Made by a program: the position numbers and the translations under genes | Part shown: positions 1-12,134 of the stretch, piece by piece | Layout of the letters: each line of letters starts with the position of its first letter | How positions within the stretch are numbered: the stretch's first letter is position 1 | Assembly: GCA_023078555.1 (NCBI GenBank) | Contig: JALAAN010000010.1 | Location: 372,001 to 436,000, forward strand | Length of the DNA: 64,000 nt | Reading direction: 5' to 3' | DNA from: Ulva prolifera | Taxonomy: Eukaryota; Chlorophyta; Ulvophyceae; Ulvales; Ulvaceae | Notes under the pieces: generated by a model | Database searches by the model: none | What the model was told of the DNA's origin: nothing | Seen by the model: the letters and a program-made list of their open reading frames with translations, nothing else

Positions 1-180
1 ATGCAGAAATCCCGCGCCTCACAAAAACAGGTTCCCAACCTCACGTTAGGGGCTGAATCTATGCACATGATGCTCTCTTTGTCAAAGGAATGTGGTCTAG
101 AAGTTTGGAGGCAATCAAGTGATAAGTCAGGGCAAGGGTTGCTATCAATGTTGAAAAGGCAGCGCGCTCTCCCGCCCCTC

Positions 181-360
181 ATGCAGAAATCCCGCGCCTC
201 ACAAAAACAGGTTCCCAACCTCACGTTAGGGGCTGAATCTTTGCACATGATACTCTCTATGTCAAAGGAATGTGGTGTAGAAGTTTGGAGGCAATCAAGT
301 GATAAGTCAGGGCAAGGGCTGCTATCAATGTTGAAAAGGCAGCGCGCTCTCCCGCCCCTC
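181..360 (+). repeat. Representative full-length 180-bp monomer (R type)
   Basis: This copy runs from atgcagaaatcccgcgcctc to the C-rich end cccgcccctc. It is exactly 180 bp with 90 G or C, counted by hand. It differs from the preceding monomer (1-180) at five positions. The R type has aaaaggcagcgcgctc near its end, where most other monomers have gaaatggcagc. The GCGCGC in this tract is a BssHII site; monomers with cagcgtgctccc lack it. Monomers with ggtctagaag carry an XbaI site (TCTAGA) and those with ggtgtagaag, like this one, do not. These sites give an easy restriction test of monomer types. Confidence 0.95.
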
Positions 361-539
361 ATGCAGAAATCTCGCCCTCACAAAAACAGGTTCCCAACCT
401 CACGTTAGGGGCTGAATCTTTGCACATGATGCTCTCTATGTCAAAGGAATGTGGTCTAGAAGTTTGGAGGCAATCAAGTGACAAGTCAGGGCAAGGGTTG
501 CTATCAATGTTGAAATGGCAGCGCGCTCTCCCGCCCCTC
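361..539 (+). repeat. Representative 179-bp monomer with one-base deletion
   Basis: The segment that reads cgcgcctcac in 180-bp monomers reads cgccctcac here, one base shorter. The next monomer therefore starts at 540, not 541. The same deletion occurs dozens of times through the window, as ctcgccctcac, ctcgccctcgc or ctcgcccccgc. This points to one ancestral event spread by amplification. Because 179 is not a multiple of three, each such monomer shifts the open frame of the array and soon leads to a stop (TAG in cacgttag, or a later stop after cacgttcgg). Confidence 0.95.
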
Positions 540-898
540 ATGCAGAAATCTCGCCCTCACAAAAACAGGTTCCCAACCTCACGTTCGGGGCTGAATCTTT
601 GCACATGATGCTCTCTATGTCAAAGGAATGTGGTGTAGAAGTTTGGAGGCAATCAAGTGATAAGTCAGGGCAAGGGTTGCTATCAATGTTGAAAAGGCAG
701 CGCGCTCTCCCGCCCCTCATGCAGAAATCCCGCGCCTCACAAAAACAGGTTCCCAACCTCACGTTTGGGGCTGAATCTTTGCACATGATACTCTCTATGT
801 CAAAGGAATGTCATGTAGAAGTTTGGAGGCAATCAAGTGATAAGTCAGGGCTAGGGCTGCTATCAATGTTGAAATGGCAGCACGCTCTCCCGCCACTC

Positions 899-1257
899 AT
901 GCAGAAATCTCGCCCCCGCAAAAACAGGTTCCCAACCTCACTTTAGGGGCTGAATCTTTGCACATGATGCTATCTATGTCAAATTAATGTGATGTGATGG
1001 TTTGGAGGCAATCAAGTGATAACTCAGGGCTAGGGCTGCTTTAAATGTTGAAATGGCAGCGTGCTCCCATGCCACTCATGCAGAAATCTCGCACCTCACA
1101 AAAACAGGTTCCCAACCTCACCTTAGGGGCTGAATCTTTGCACATGATGCTCTCTATGTCAAAGGAATGTGGTGTAGAAGTTTGGAGGCAATCAAGTGAT
1201 AAGTCAGGGCTAGGGCTGCTATCAATGTTGAAATGGCAGCACGCTCTCCCGCCACTC
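899..1257 (+). repeat. S-T monomer pair (AT-rich S monomer followed by T monomer), representative
   Basis: The S monomer (899-1077, 179 bp) departs from the usual sequence in its second half. It reads ctatctatgtcaaattaatg, then gatgtgatgg, gataactcagg and gctgctttaaatg. It contains an AseI site (ATTAAT) and a DraI site (TTTAAA) absent from other monomers, and stop codons in the usual open frame. The T monomer (1,078-1,257, 180 bp) has ctcgcacctcac and caccttagggg. The tttaaatg tail occurs 62 times in the window and is nearly always followed by a T monomer, so the pair behaves as a linked unit. Exceptions, with a non-T monomer after the tail, lie at about 19,742, 53,176, 60,003 and 63,420. Confidence 0.9.
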
Positions 1258-4200
1258 ATGCAGAAATCTCGCCCTCGCAAAAACAGGTTCCCAACCTCAC
1301 TTTAGGGGCTGAATCTTTGCACATGATGCTATCTATGTCAAATTAATGTGATGTGATGGTTTGGAGGCAATCAAGTGATAACTCAGGGCTAGGGCTGCTT
1401 TAAATGTTGAAATGGCAGCGTGCTCCCATGCCACTCATGCAGAAATCTCGCACCTCACAAAAACAGGTTCCCAACCTCACCTTAGGGGCTGAATCTTTGC
1501 ACATGATGCTCTCTATGTCAAAGGAATGTGGTGTAGAAGTTTGGAGGCAATCAAGTGATAAGTCAGGGCTAGGGCTGCTATCAATGTTGAAAAGGCAGCG
1601 CGCTCTCCCGCCCCTCATGCAGAAATCCCGCGCCTCACAAAAACAGGTTCCCAACCTCACGTTTGGGGCTGAATCTTTGCACATGATACTCTCTATGTCA
1701 AAGGAATGTGGTGTAGAAGTTTGGAGGCAATCAAGTGATAAGTCAGGGCAAGGGCTGCTATCAATGTTGAAAAGGCAGCGCGCTCTCCCGCCCCTCATGC
1801 AGAAATCTCGCCCTCACAAAAACAGGTTCCCAACCTCACGTTAGGGGCTGAATCTTTGCACATGATGCTCTCTATGTCAAAGGAATGTGGTGTAGAAGTT
1901 TGGAGGCAATCAAGTGATAAGTCAGGGCTAGGGCTGCCATCAATGTTGAAATGGCAGCGTGCTCCCATGCCACTCATGCAGAAATCCCGCGCCTCACAAA
2001 AACATGTTCCCAACCTCACGTTAGGGGCTGAATCTTTGCACATGATGCTATCTATGTCAAATTAATGTGATGTGAGGGTTTGGAGGCAATCAAGTGATAA
2101 CTCAGGGCTAGGGCTGCTTTAAATGTTGAAATGGCAGCGTGCTCCCATGCCACTCATGCAGAAATCTCGCACCTCACAAAAACAGGTTCCCAACCTCACC
2201 ATAGGGGCTGAATCTTTGCACATGATGCTCTCTATGTCAAAGGAATGTGGTGTAGAAGTTTGGAGGCAATCAAGTGATAAGTCAGGGCTAGGGCTGCTAT
2301 CAATGTTGAAATGGCAGCGCGCTCTCCCGCCACTCATGCAGAAATCCCGCGCCTCACAAAAACAGGTTCCCAACCTCACGTTAGGGGCTGAATCTATGCA
2401 CATGATGCTCTCTTTGTCAAAGGAATGTGGTCTAGAAGTTTGGAGGCAATCAAGTGATAAGTCAGGGCAAGGGTTGCTATCAATGTTGAAAAGGCAGCGC
2501 GCTCTCCCGCCCCTCATGCAGAAATCCCGCGCCTCACAAAAACAGGTTCCCAACCTCACGTTAGGGGCTGAATCTTTGCACATGATACTCTCTATGTCAA
2601 AGGAATGTGGTGTAGAAGTTTGGAGGCAATCAAGTGATAAGTCAGGGCAAGGGCTGCTATCAATGTTGAAAAGGCAGCGCGCTCTCCCGCCCCTCATGCA
2701 GAAATCTCGCCCTCACAAAAACAGGTTCCCAACCTCACGTTAGGGGCTGAATCTTTGCACATGATGCTCTCTATGTCAAAGGAATGTGGTGTAGAAGTTT
2801 GGAGGCAATCAAGTGATAAGTCAGGGCTAGGGCTGCCATCAATGTTGAAATGGCAGCGTGCTCCCATGCCACTCATGCAGAAATCCCGCGCCTCACAAAA
2901 ACATGTTCCCAACATCACGTTAGGGGCTGAATCTTTGCACATGATGCTCTCTATGTCAAAGGAATGTGCTCTAGAAGTTTGGAGGCAATCAAGTGATAAG
3001 TCAGGGCTAGGGCTGCTATCAATGTTGAAATGGCAGCGTGCTCCCATGCCCCTCATGCAGAAATCTCGCCCTCACAAAAACAGGTTCCCAACCTCACGTT
3101 AGGGGCTGAATCTTTGCACATGATGCTCTCTTTGTCAAAGGAATGTGGTCTGGAAGTTTGGAGGCAATCAAGTGACAAGTCAGGGCAAGGGCTGCTATCA
3201 ATGTTGAAATGGCAGCGCGCTCTCCCGCCACTCATGCAGAAATCCCGCGCTTCACAAAAACAGGTTCCCAACCTCACGTTAGGGGCTGAATCTTTGCACA
3301 TGATACTCTCTATGTCACAGGAATGTGGTCTAGAAGTTTGGAGGCAGTCAAGTGATAAGTCAGGGCAAGGGCTCCTATCAATGTTGAAATGGCAGCGCGC
3401 TCTCCCGCCACTCATGCAGAAATCTCGCGCCTCACAAAAACATGTTCCCAACCTCACGTTAGGGGCTGAATCTTTGCACATGATGCTCTCTATGTCAAAG
3501 GAATGTGGTGTAGAAGTTTGGAGGCAATCAAGTGATAAGTCAGGGCTAGGGCTGCCATCAATGTTGAAATGGCAGCGTGCTCCCATGCCACTCATGCAGA
3601 AATCCCGCGCCTCACAAAAACATGTTCCCAACATCACGTTAGGGGCTGAATCTTTGCACATGATGCTCTCTATGTCAAAGGAATGTGGTCTAGAAGTTTG
3701 GAGGCAATCAAGTGATAAGTCAGGGCTAGGGCTGCCATCAATGTTGAAATGGCAGCGTGCTCCCATGCAACTCATGCAGAAATCCCGCGCCTCACAAAAA
3801 CATGTTCCCAACATCACGTTAGGGGCTGAATCTTTGCACATGATGCTCTCTATGTCAAAGGAATGTGGTGTAGAAGTTTGGAGGCAATCAAGTGATAAGT
3901 CAGGGCTAGGGCTGCCATCAATGTTGAAAAGGCAGCGCGCTCTCCCGCCCCTCATGCAGAAATCCCGCGCCTCACAAAAACAGGTTCCCAACCTCACGTT
4001 TGGGGCTGAATCTTTGCACATGATACTCTCTATGTCAAAGGAATGTGGTGTAGAAGTTTGGAGGCAATCAAGTGATAAGTCAGGGCTAGGGCTGCTATCA
4101 ATGTTGAAATGGCAGCACGCTCTCCCGCCACTCATGCAGAAATCTCGCCCTCGCAAAAACAGGTTCCCAACCTCACGTTAGGGGCTGAATCTTTGCACAT

Positions 4201-4309
4201 GATACTCTCTATGTCACAGGAATGTGGTCTAGAAGTTTGGAGGCAATCAAGTGATAAGTCAGGGCAAGGGCTCCTATCAATGTTGAAATGGCAGCGCGCT
4301 CTCCCGCCA

Positions 4310-7300
4310 CTCATGCAGAAATCTCGCCCTCACAAAAACAGGTTCCCAACCTCACGTTAGGGGCTGAATCTTTGCACATGATGCTCTCTATGTCAAAGGA
4401 ATGTGGTCTAGAAGTTTGGAGGCAATCAAGTGACAAGTCAGGGCAAGGGTTGCTATCAATGTTGAAATGGCAGCGCGCTCTCCCGCCCCTCATGCAGAAA
4501 TCTCGCCCTCACAAAAACAGGTTCCCAACCTCACGTTCGGGGCTGAATCTTTGCACATGATGCTCTCTATGTCAAAGGAATGTGGTGTAGAAGTTTGGAG
4601 GCAATCAAGTGATAAGTCAGGGCAAGGGTTGCTATCAATGTTGAAAAGGCAGCGCGCTCTCCCGCCCCTCATGCAGAAATCCCGCGCCTCACAAAAACAG
4701 GTTCCCAACCTCACGTTTGGGGCTGAATCTTTGCACATGATACTCTCTATGTCAAAGGAATGTCATGTAGAAGTTTGGAGGCAATCAAGTGATAAGTCAG
4801 GGCTAGGGCTGCTATCAATGTTGAAATGGCAGCACGCTCTCCCGCCACTCATGCAGAAATCTCGCCCCCGCAAAAACAGGTTCCCAACCTCACTTTAGGG
4901 GCTGAATCTTTGCACATGATGCTATCTATGTCAAATTAATGTGATGTGATGGTTTGGAGGCAATCAAGTGATAACTCAGGGCTAGGGCTGCTTTAAATGT
5001 TGAAATGGCAGCGTGCTCCCATGCCACTCATGCAGAATTCTCGCACCTCACCAAAACAGGTTCCCAACCTCACCTTAGGGGCTGAATCTTTGCACATGAT
5101 GCTCTCTATGTCAAAGGAATGTGGTGTAGAAGTTTGGAGGCAATCAAGTGATAAGTCAGGGCTAGGGCTGCTATCAATGTTGAAATGGCAGCACGCTCTC
5201 CCGCCACTCATGCAGAAATCTCGCCCTCGCAAAAACAGGTTCCCAACCTCACTTTAGGGGCTGAATCTTTGCACATGATGCTATCTATGTCAAATTAATG
5301 TGATGTGATGGTTTGGAGGCAATCAAGTGATAACTCAGGGCTAGGGCTGCTTTAAATGTTGAAATGGCAGCGTGCTCCCATGCCACTCATGCAGAAATCT
5401 CGCACCTCACAAAAACAGGTTCCCAACCTCACCTTAGGGGCTGAATCTTTGCACATGATGCTCTCTATGTCAAAGGAATGTGGTGTAGAAGTTTGGAGGC
5501 AATCAAGTGATAAGTCAGGGCTAGGGCTGCTATCAATGTTGAAAAGGCAGCGCGCTCTCCCGCCCCTCATGCAGAAATCCCGCGCCTCACAAAAACAGGT
5601 TCCCAACCTCACGTTTGGGGCTGAATCTTTGCACATGATACTCTCTATGTCAAAGGAATGTGGTGTAGAAGTTTGGAGGCAATCAAGTGATAAGTCAGGG
5701 CAAGGGCTGCTATCAATGTTGAAAAGGCAGCGCGCTCTCCCGCCCCTCATGCAGAAATCTCGCCCTCACAAAAACAGGTTCCCAACCTCACGTTAGGGGC
5801 TGAATCTTTGCACATGATGCTCTCTATGTCAAAGGAATGTGGTGTAGAAGTTTGGAGGCAATCAAGTGATAAGTCAGGGCTAGGGCTGCCATCAATGTTG
5901 AAATGGCAGCGTGCTCCCATGCCACTCATGCAGAAATCCCGCGCCTCACAAAAACATGTTCCCAACCTCACGTTAGGGGCTGAATCTTTGCACATGATGC
6001 TATCTATGTCAAATTAATGTGATGTGAGGGTTTGGAGGCAATCAAGTGATAACTCAGGGCTAGGGCTGCTTTAAATGTTGAAATGGCAGCGTGCTCCCAT
6101 GCCACTCATGCAGAAATCTCGCACCTCACAAAAACAGGTTCCCAACCTCACCATAGGGGCTGAATCTTTGCACATGATGCTCTCTATGTCAAAGGAATGT
6201 GGTGTAGAAGTTTGGAGGCAATCAAGTGATAAGTCAGGGCTAGGGCTGCTATCAATGTTGAAATGGCAGCGCGCTCTCCCGCCACTCATGCAGAAATCCC
6301 GCGCCTCACAAAAACAGGTTCCCAACCTCACGTTAGGGGCTGAATCTATGCACATGATGCTCTCTTTGTCAAAGGAATGTGGTGTAGAAGTTTGGAGGCA
6401 ATCAAGTGATAAGTCAGGGCTAGGGCTGCCATCAATGTTGAAATGGCAGCGTGCTCCCATGCCACTCATGCAGAAATCCCGCGCCTCACAAAAACATGTT
6501 CCCAACCTCACGTTAGGGGCTGAATCTTTGCACATGATGCTATCTATGTCAAATTAATGTGATGTGAGGGTTTGGAGGCAATCAAGTGATAACTCAGGGC
6601 TAGGGCTGCTTTAAATGTTGAAATGGCAGCGTGCTCCCATGCCACTCATGCAGAAATCTCGCACCTCACAAAAACAGGTTCCCAACCTCACCATAGGGGC
6701 TGAATCTTTGCACATGATGCTCTCTATGTCAAAGGAATGTGGTGTAGAAGTTTGGAGGCAATCAAGTGATAAGTCAGGGCTAGGGCTGCTATCAATGTTG
6801 AAAAGGCAGCGCGCTCTCCCGCCACTCATGCAGAAATCCCGCGCCTCACAAAAACAGGTTCCCAACCTCACGTTTGGGGCTGAATCTATGCACATGATAC
6901 TCTCTATGTCAAAGGAATGTGGTCTAGAAGTTTGGAGGCAATCAAGTGATAAGTCAGGGCAAGGGTTGCTATCAATGTTGAAAAGGCAGCGCGCTCTCCC
7001 GCCCCTCATGCAGAAATCTCGCCCTCACAAAAACAGGTTCCCAACCTCACGTTAGGGGCTGAATCTTTGCACATGATGCTCTCTATGTCAAAGGAATGTG
7101 GTGTAGAAGTTTGGAGGCAATCAAGTGATAAGTCAGGGCTAGGGCTGCCATCAATGTTGAAATGGCAGCGTGCTCCCATGCCACTCATGCAGAAATCCCG
7201 CGCCTCACAAAAACAGGTTCCCAACCTCACGTTAGGGGCTGAATCTTTGCACATGATGCTATCTATGTCAAATTAATGTGATGTGAGGGTTTGGAGGCAA

Positions 7301-7329
7301 TCAAGTGATAACTCAGGGCTAGGGCTGCT
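4310..7329. repeat. 3.0-kb segment duplicated at 10,061-13,080
   Basis: The two segments align at a constant offset of 5,751 (32 monomers minus nine bases). The match starts where 4,309 (a) differs from 10,060 (c) and ends at 7,329/13,080. The frames at 4,467, 5,356, 5,808, 6,075, 6,615 and 7,067 translate identically to those at 10,218, 11,107, 11,559, 11,826, 12,366 and 12,818. Two private changes in the 4,997 monomer (cagaattctcg and ctcaccaaaac) are absent from the 10,748 copy. The first creates an EcoRI site at 5,035-5,040. Confidence 0.88.
5173..7329. repeat. 12-monomer higher-order unit, copy A (2,157 bp)
   Basis: This unit is followed directly by an equal-length copy at 7,330-9,486. 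Landmarks shared at an offset of 2,157 include S-T junctions at 5,356/7,513, 6,075/8,232 and 6,615/8,772. The translations of the matching open frames are identical, so the copies are near-identical. The length is 12 monomers minus three bases. The unit edges fall in the shared tract tcagggctagggctgct, consistent with unequal exchange in identical sequence. Confidence 0.9.
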
Positions 7330-9486
7330 ATCAATGTTGAAATGGCAGCACGCTCTCCCGCCACTCATGCAGAAATCTCGCCCTCGCAAAAACAGGTTCC
7401 CAACCTCACTTTAGGGGCTGAATCTTTGCACATGATGCTATCTATGTCAAATTAATGTGATGTGATGGTTTGGAGGCAATCAAGTGATAACTCAGGGCTA
7501 GGGCTGCTTTAAATGTTGAAATGGCAGCGTGCTCCCATGCCACTCATGCAGAAATCTCGCACCTCACAAAAACAGGTTCCCAACCTCACCTTAGGGGCTG
7601 AATCTTTGCACATGATGCTCTCTATGTCAAAGGAATGTGGTGTAGAAGTTTGGAGGCAATCAAGTGATAAGTCAGGGCTAGGGCTGCTATCAATGTTGAA
7701 AAGGCAGCGCGCTCTCCCGCCCCTCATGCAGAAATCCCGCGCCTCACAAAAACAGGTTCCCAACCTCACGTTTGGGGCTGAATCTTTGCACATGATACTC
7801 TCTATGTCAAAGGAATGTGGTGTAGAAGTTTGGAGGCAATCAAGTGATAAGTCAGGGCAAGGGCTGCTATCAATGTTGAAAAGGCAGCGCGCTCTCCCGC
7901 CCCTCATGCAGAAATCTCGCCCTCACAAAAACAGGTTCCCAACCTCACGTTAGGGGCTGAATCTTTGCACATGATGCTCTCTATGTCAAAGGAATGTGGT
8001 GTAGAAGTTTGGAGGCAATCAAGTGATAAGTCAGGGCTAGGGCTGCCATCAATGTTGAAATGGCAGCGTGCTCCCATGCCACTCATGCAGAAATCCCGCG
8101 CCTCACAAAAACATGTTCCCAACCTCACGTTAGGGGCTGAATCTTTGCACATGATGCTATCTATGTCAAATTAATGTGATGTGAGGGTTTGGAGGCAATC
8201 AAGTGATAACTCAGGGCTAGGGCTGCTTTAAATGTTGAAATGGCAGCGTGCTCCCATGCCACTCATGCAGAAATCTCGCACCTCACAAAAACAGGTTCCC
8301 AACCTCACCATAGGGGCTGAATCTTTGCACATGATGCTCTCTATGTCAAAGGAATGTGGTGTAGAAGTTTGGAGGCAATCAAGTGATAAGTCAGGGCTAG
8401 GGCTGCTATCAATGTTGAAATGGCAGCGCGCTCTCCCGCCACTCATGCAGAAATCCCGCGCCTCACAAAAACAGGTTCCCAACCTCACGTTAGGGGCTGA
8501 ATCTATGCACATGATGCTCTCTTTGTCAAAGGAATGTGGTGTAGAAGTTTGGAGGCAATCAAGTGATAAGTCAGGGCTAGGGCTGCCATCAATGTTGAAA
8601 TGGCAGCGTGCTCCCATGCCACTCATGCAGAAATCCCGCGCCTCACAAAAACATGTTCCCAACCTCACGTTAGGGGCTGAATCTTTGCACATGATGCTAT
8701 CTATGTCAAATTAATGTGATGTGAGGGTTTGGAGGCAATCAAGTGATAACTCAGGGCTAGGGCTGCTTTAAATGTTGAAATGGCAGCGTGCTCCCATGCC
8801 ACTCATGCAGAAATCTCGCACCTCACAAAAACAGGTTCCCAACCTCACCATAGGGGCTGAATCTTTGCACATGATGCTCTCTATGTCAAAGGAATGTGGT
8901 GTAGAAGTTTGGAGGCAATCAAGTGATAAGTCAGGGCTAGGGCTGCTATCAATGTTGAAAAGGCAGCGCGCTCTCCCGCCACTCATGCAGAAATCCCGCG
9001 CCTCACAAAAACAGGTTCCCAACCTCACGTTTGGGGCTGAATCTATGCACATGATACTCTCTATGTCAAAGGAATGTGGTCTAGAAGTTTGGAGGCAATC
9101 AAGTGATAAGTCAGGGCAAGGGTTGCTATCAATGTTGAAAAGGCAGCGCGCTCTCCCGCCCCTCATGCAGAAATCTCGCCCTCACAAAAACAGGTTCCCA
9201 ACCTCACGTTAGGGGCTGAATCTTTGCACATGATGCTCTCTATGTCAAAGGAATGTGGTGTAGAAGTTTGGAGGCAATCAAGTGATAAGTCAGGGCTAGG
9301 GCTGCCATCAATGTTGAAATGGCAGCGTGCTCCCATGCCACTCATGCAGAAATCCCGCGCCTCACAAAAACAGGTTCCCAACCTCACGTTAGGGGCTGAA
9401 TCTTTGCACATGATGCTATCTATGTCAAATTAATGTGATGTGAGGGTTTGGAGGCAATCAAGTGATAACTCAGGGCTAGGGCTGCT
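7330..9486. repeat. 12-monomer higher-order unit, copy B (tandem to copy A)
   Basis: This matches 5,173-7,329 at a constant offset of 2,157. The left junction lies in a chimeric S monomer: it begins as S (attaatg near 7,275, gataactcagg near 7,313) but then continues with tatcaatg and not tttaaatg, exactly as copy A does at 5,173. At 9,487 the sequence returns to the tttaaatg tail. This is the expected product of one unequal exchange that duplicated twelve monomers. Confidence 0.9.
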
Positions 9487-9703
9487 TTAAATGTTGAAAT
9501 GGCAGCGTGCTCCCATGCCACTCATGCAGAAATCTCGCACCTCACAAAAACAGGTTCCCAACCTCACCATAGGGGCTGAATCTTTGCACATGATGCTCTC
9601 TATGTCAAAGGAATGTGGTGTAGAAGTTTGGAGGCAATCAAGTGATAAGTCAGGGCTAGGGCTGCTATCAATGTTGAAATGGCAGCGCGCTCTCCCGCCA
9701 CTC

Positions 9704-12134
9704 ATGCAGAAATCCCGCGCCTCACAAAAACAGGTTCCCAACCTCACGTTAGGGGCTGAATCTATGCACATGATGCTCTCTTTGTCAAAGGAATGTGGTC
9801 TAGAAGTTTGGAGGCAATCAAGTGATAAGTCAGGGCAAGGGTTGCTATCAATGTTGAAAAGGCAGCGCGCTCTCCCGCCCCTCATGCAGAAATCCCGCGC
9901 CTCACAAAAACAGGTTCCCAACCTCACGTTAGGGGCTGAATCTTTGCACATGATACTCTCTATGTCAAAGGAATGTGGTGTAGAAGTTTGGAGGCAATCA
10001 AGTGATAAGTCAGGGCAAGGGCTGCTATCAATGTTGAAAAGGCAGCGCGCTCTCCCGCCCCTCATGCAGAAATCTCGCCCTCACAAAAACAGGTTCCCAA
10101 CCTCACGTTAGGGGCTGAATCTTTGCACATGATGCTCTCTATGTCAAAGGAATGTGGTCTAGAAGTTTGGAGGCAATCAAGTGACAAGTCAGGGCAAGGG
10201 TTGCTATCAATGTTGAAATGGCAGCGCGCTCTCCCGCCCCTCATGCAGAAATCTCGCCCTCACAAAAACAGGTTCCCAACCTCACGTTCGGGGCTGAATC
10301 TTTGCACATGATGCTCTCTATGTCAAAGGAATGTGGTGTAGAAGTTTGGAGGCAATCAAGTGATAAGTCAGGGCAAGGGTTGCTATCAATGTTGAAAAGG
10401 CAGCGCGCTCTCCCGCCCCTCATGCAGAAATCCCGCGCCTCACAAAAACAGGTTCCCAACCTCACGTTTGGGGCTGAATCTTTGCACATGATACTCTCTA
10501 TGTCAAAGGAATGTCATGTAGAAGTTTGGAGGCAATCAAGTGATAAGTCAGGGCTAGGGCTGCTATCAATGTTGAAATGGCAGCACGCTCTCCCGCCACT
10601 CATGCAGAAATCTCGCCCCCGCAAAAACAGGTTCCCAACCTCACTTTAGGGGCTGAATCTTTGCACATGATGCTATCTATGTCAAATTAATGTGATGTGA
10701 TGGTTTGGAGGCAATCAAGTGATAACTCAGGGCTAGGGCTGCTTTAAATGTTGAAATGGCAGCGTGCTCCCATGCCACTCATGCAGAAATCTCGCACCTC
10801 ACAAAAACAGGTTCCCAACCTCACCTTAGGGGCTGAATCTTTGCACATGATGCTCTCTATGTCAAAGGAATGTGGTGTAGAAGTTTGGAGGCAATCAAGT
10901 GATAAGTCAGGGCTAGGGCTGCTATCAATGTTGAAATGGCAGCACGCTCTCCCGCCACTCATGCAGAAATCTCGCCCTCGCAAAAACAGGTTCCCAACCT
11001 CACTTTAGGGGCTGAATCTTTGCACATGATGCTATCTATGTCAAATTAATGTGATGTGATGGTTTGGAGGCAATCAAGTGATAACTCAGGGCTAGGGCTG
11101 CTTTAAATGTTGAAATGGCAGCGTGCTCCCATGCCACTCATGCAGAAATCTCGCACCTCACAAAAACAGGTTCCCAACCTCACCTTAGGGGCTGAATCTT
11201 TGCACATGATGCTCTCTATGTCAAAGGAATGTGGTGTAGAAGTTTGGAGGCAATCAAGTGATAAGTCAGGGCTAGGGCTGCTATCAATGTTGAAAAGGCA
11301 GCGCGCTCTCCCGCCCCTCATGCAGAAATCCCGCGCCTCACAAAAACAGGTTCCCAACCTCACGTTTGGGGCTGAATCTTTGCACATGATACTCTCTATG
11401 TCAAAGGAATGTGGTGTAGAAGTTTGGAGGCAATCAAGTGATAAGTCAGGGCAAGGGCTGCTATCAATGTTGAAAAGGCAGCGCGCTCTCCCGCCCCTCA
11501 TGCAGAAATCTCGCCCTCACAAAAACAGGTTCCCAACCTCACGTTAGGGGCTGAATCTTTGCACATGATGCTCTCTATGTCAAAGGAATGTGGTGTAGAA
11601 GTTTGGAGGCAATCAAGTGATAAGTCAGGGCTAGGGCTGCCATCAATGTTGAAATGGCAGCGTGCTCCCATGCCACTCATGCAGAAATCCCGCGCCTCAC
11701 AAAAACATGTTCCCAACCTCACGTTAGGGGCTGAATCTTTGCACATGATGCTATCTATGTCAAATTAATGTGATGTGAGGGTTTGGAGGCAATCAAGTGA
11801 TAACTCAGGGCTAGGGCTGCTTTAAATGTTGAAATGGCAGCGTGCTCCCATGCCACTCATGCAGAAATCTCGCACCTCACAAAAACAGGTTCCCAACCTC
11901 ACCATAGGGGCTGAATCTTTGCACATGATGCTCTCTATGTCAAAGGAATGTGGTGTAGAAGTTTGGAGGCAATCAAGTGATAAGTCAGGGCTAGGGCTGC
12001 TATCAATGTTGAAATGGCAGCGCGCTCTCCCGCCACTCATGCAGAAATCCCGCGCCTCACAAAAACAGGTTCCCAACCTCACGTTAGGGGCTGAATCTAT
12101 GCACATGATGCTCTCTTTGTCAAAGGAATGTGGT
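9704..12134. repeat. 2.4-kb segment, second copy of 1-2,431
   Basis: This is the partner of the window-start segment at an offset of 9,703. The upstream part from about 9,491 also matches from about 2,123 at an offset of 7,368. The 206-codon frame is identical in both, so domain I was shuffled more than once. Confidence 0.86.

Larger units (their letters stand above)
1..2431. repeat. 2.4-kb segment duplicated at 9,704-12,134
   Basis: All open-frame landmarks (515, 1,045, 1,404, 1,856, 2,123) recur at an offset of 9,703 with the same translation. The match breaks at 2,432, where this copy has ggtctagaag and the other (12,135) has ggtgtagaag. The left edge is cut by the window. Within it, 1,221-2,431 corresponds to the first half of the 12-monomer unit. 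The first 455 bases also recur at 2,336-2,790 (offset 2,335, 13 monomers). Confidence 0.87.

Noticed and set aside
207-222. RNA polymerase III B box (ggttcccaacc resembles ggttcgannc)
   Set aside because: The key G after GGTTC is replaced, I found no A box at a suitable distance, and no cloverleaf can be drawn.
3053-4156. Cysteine-rich antisense frames (367 codons here, others up to 360) as secreted or zinc-binding proteins
   Set aside because: The same repeat logic applies. The cysteines come from reading the complement of fixed monomer codons, and no signal peptide or domain pattern stands out.
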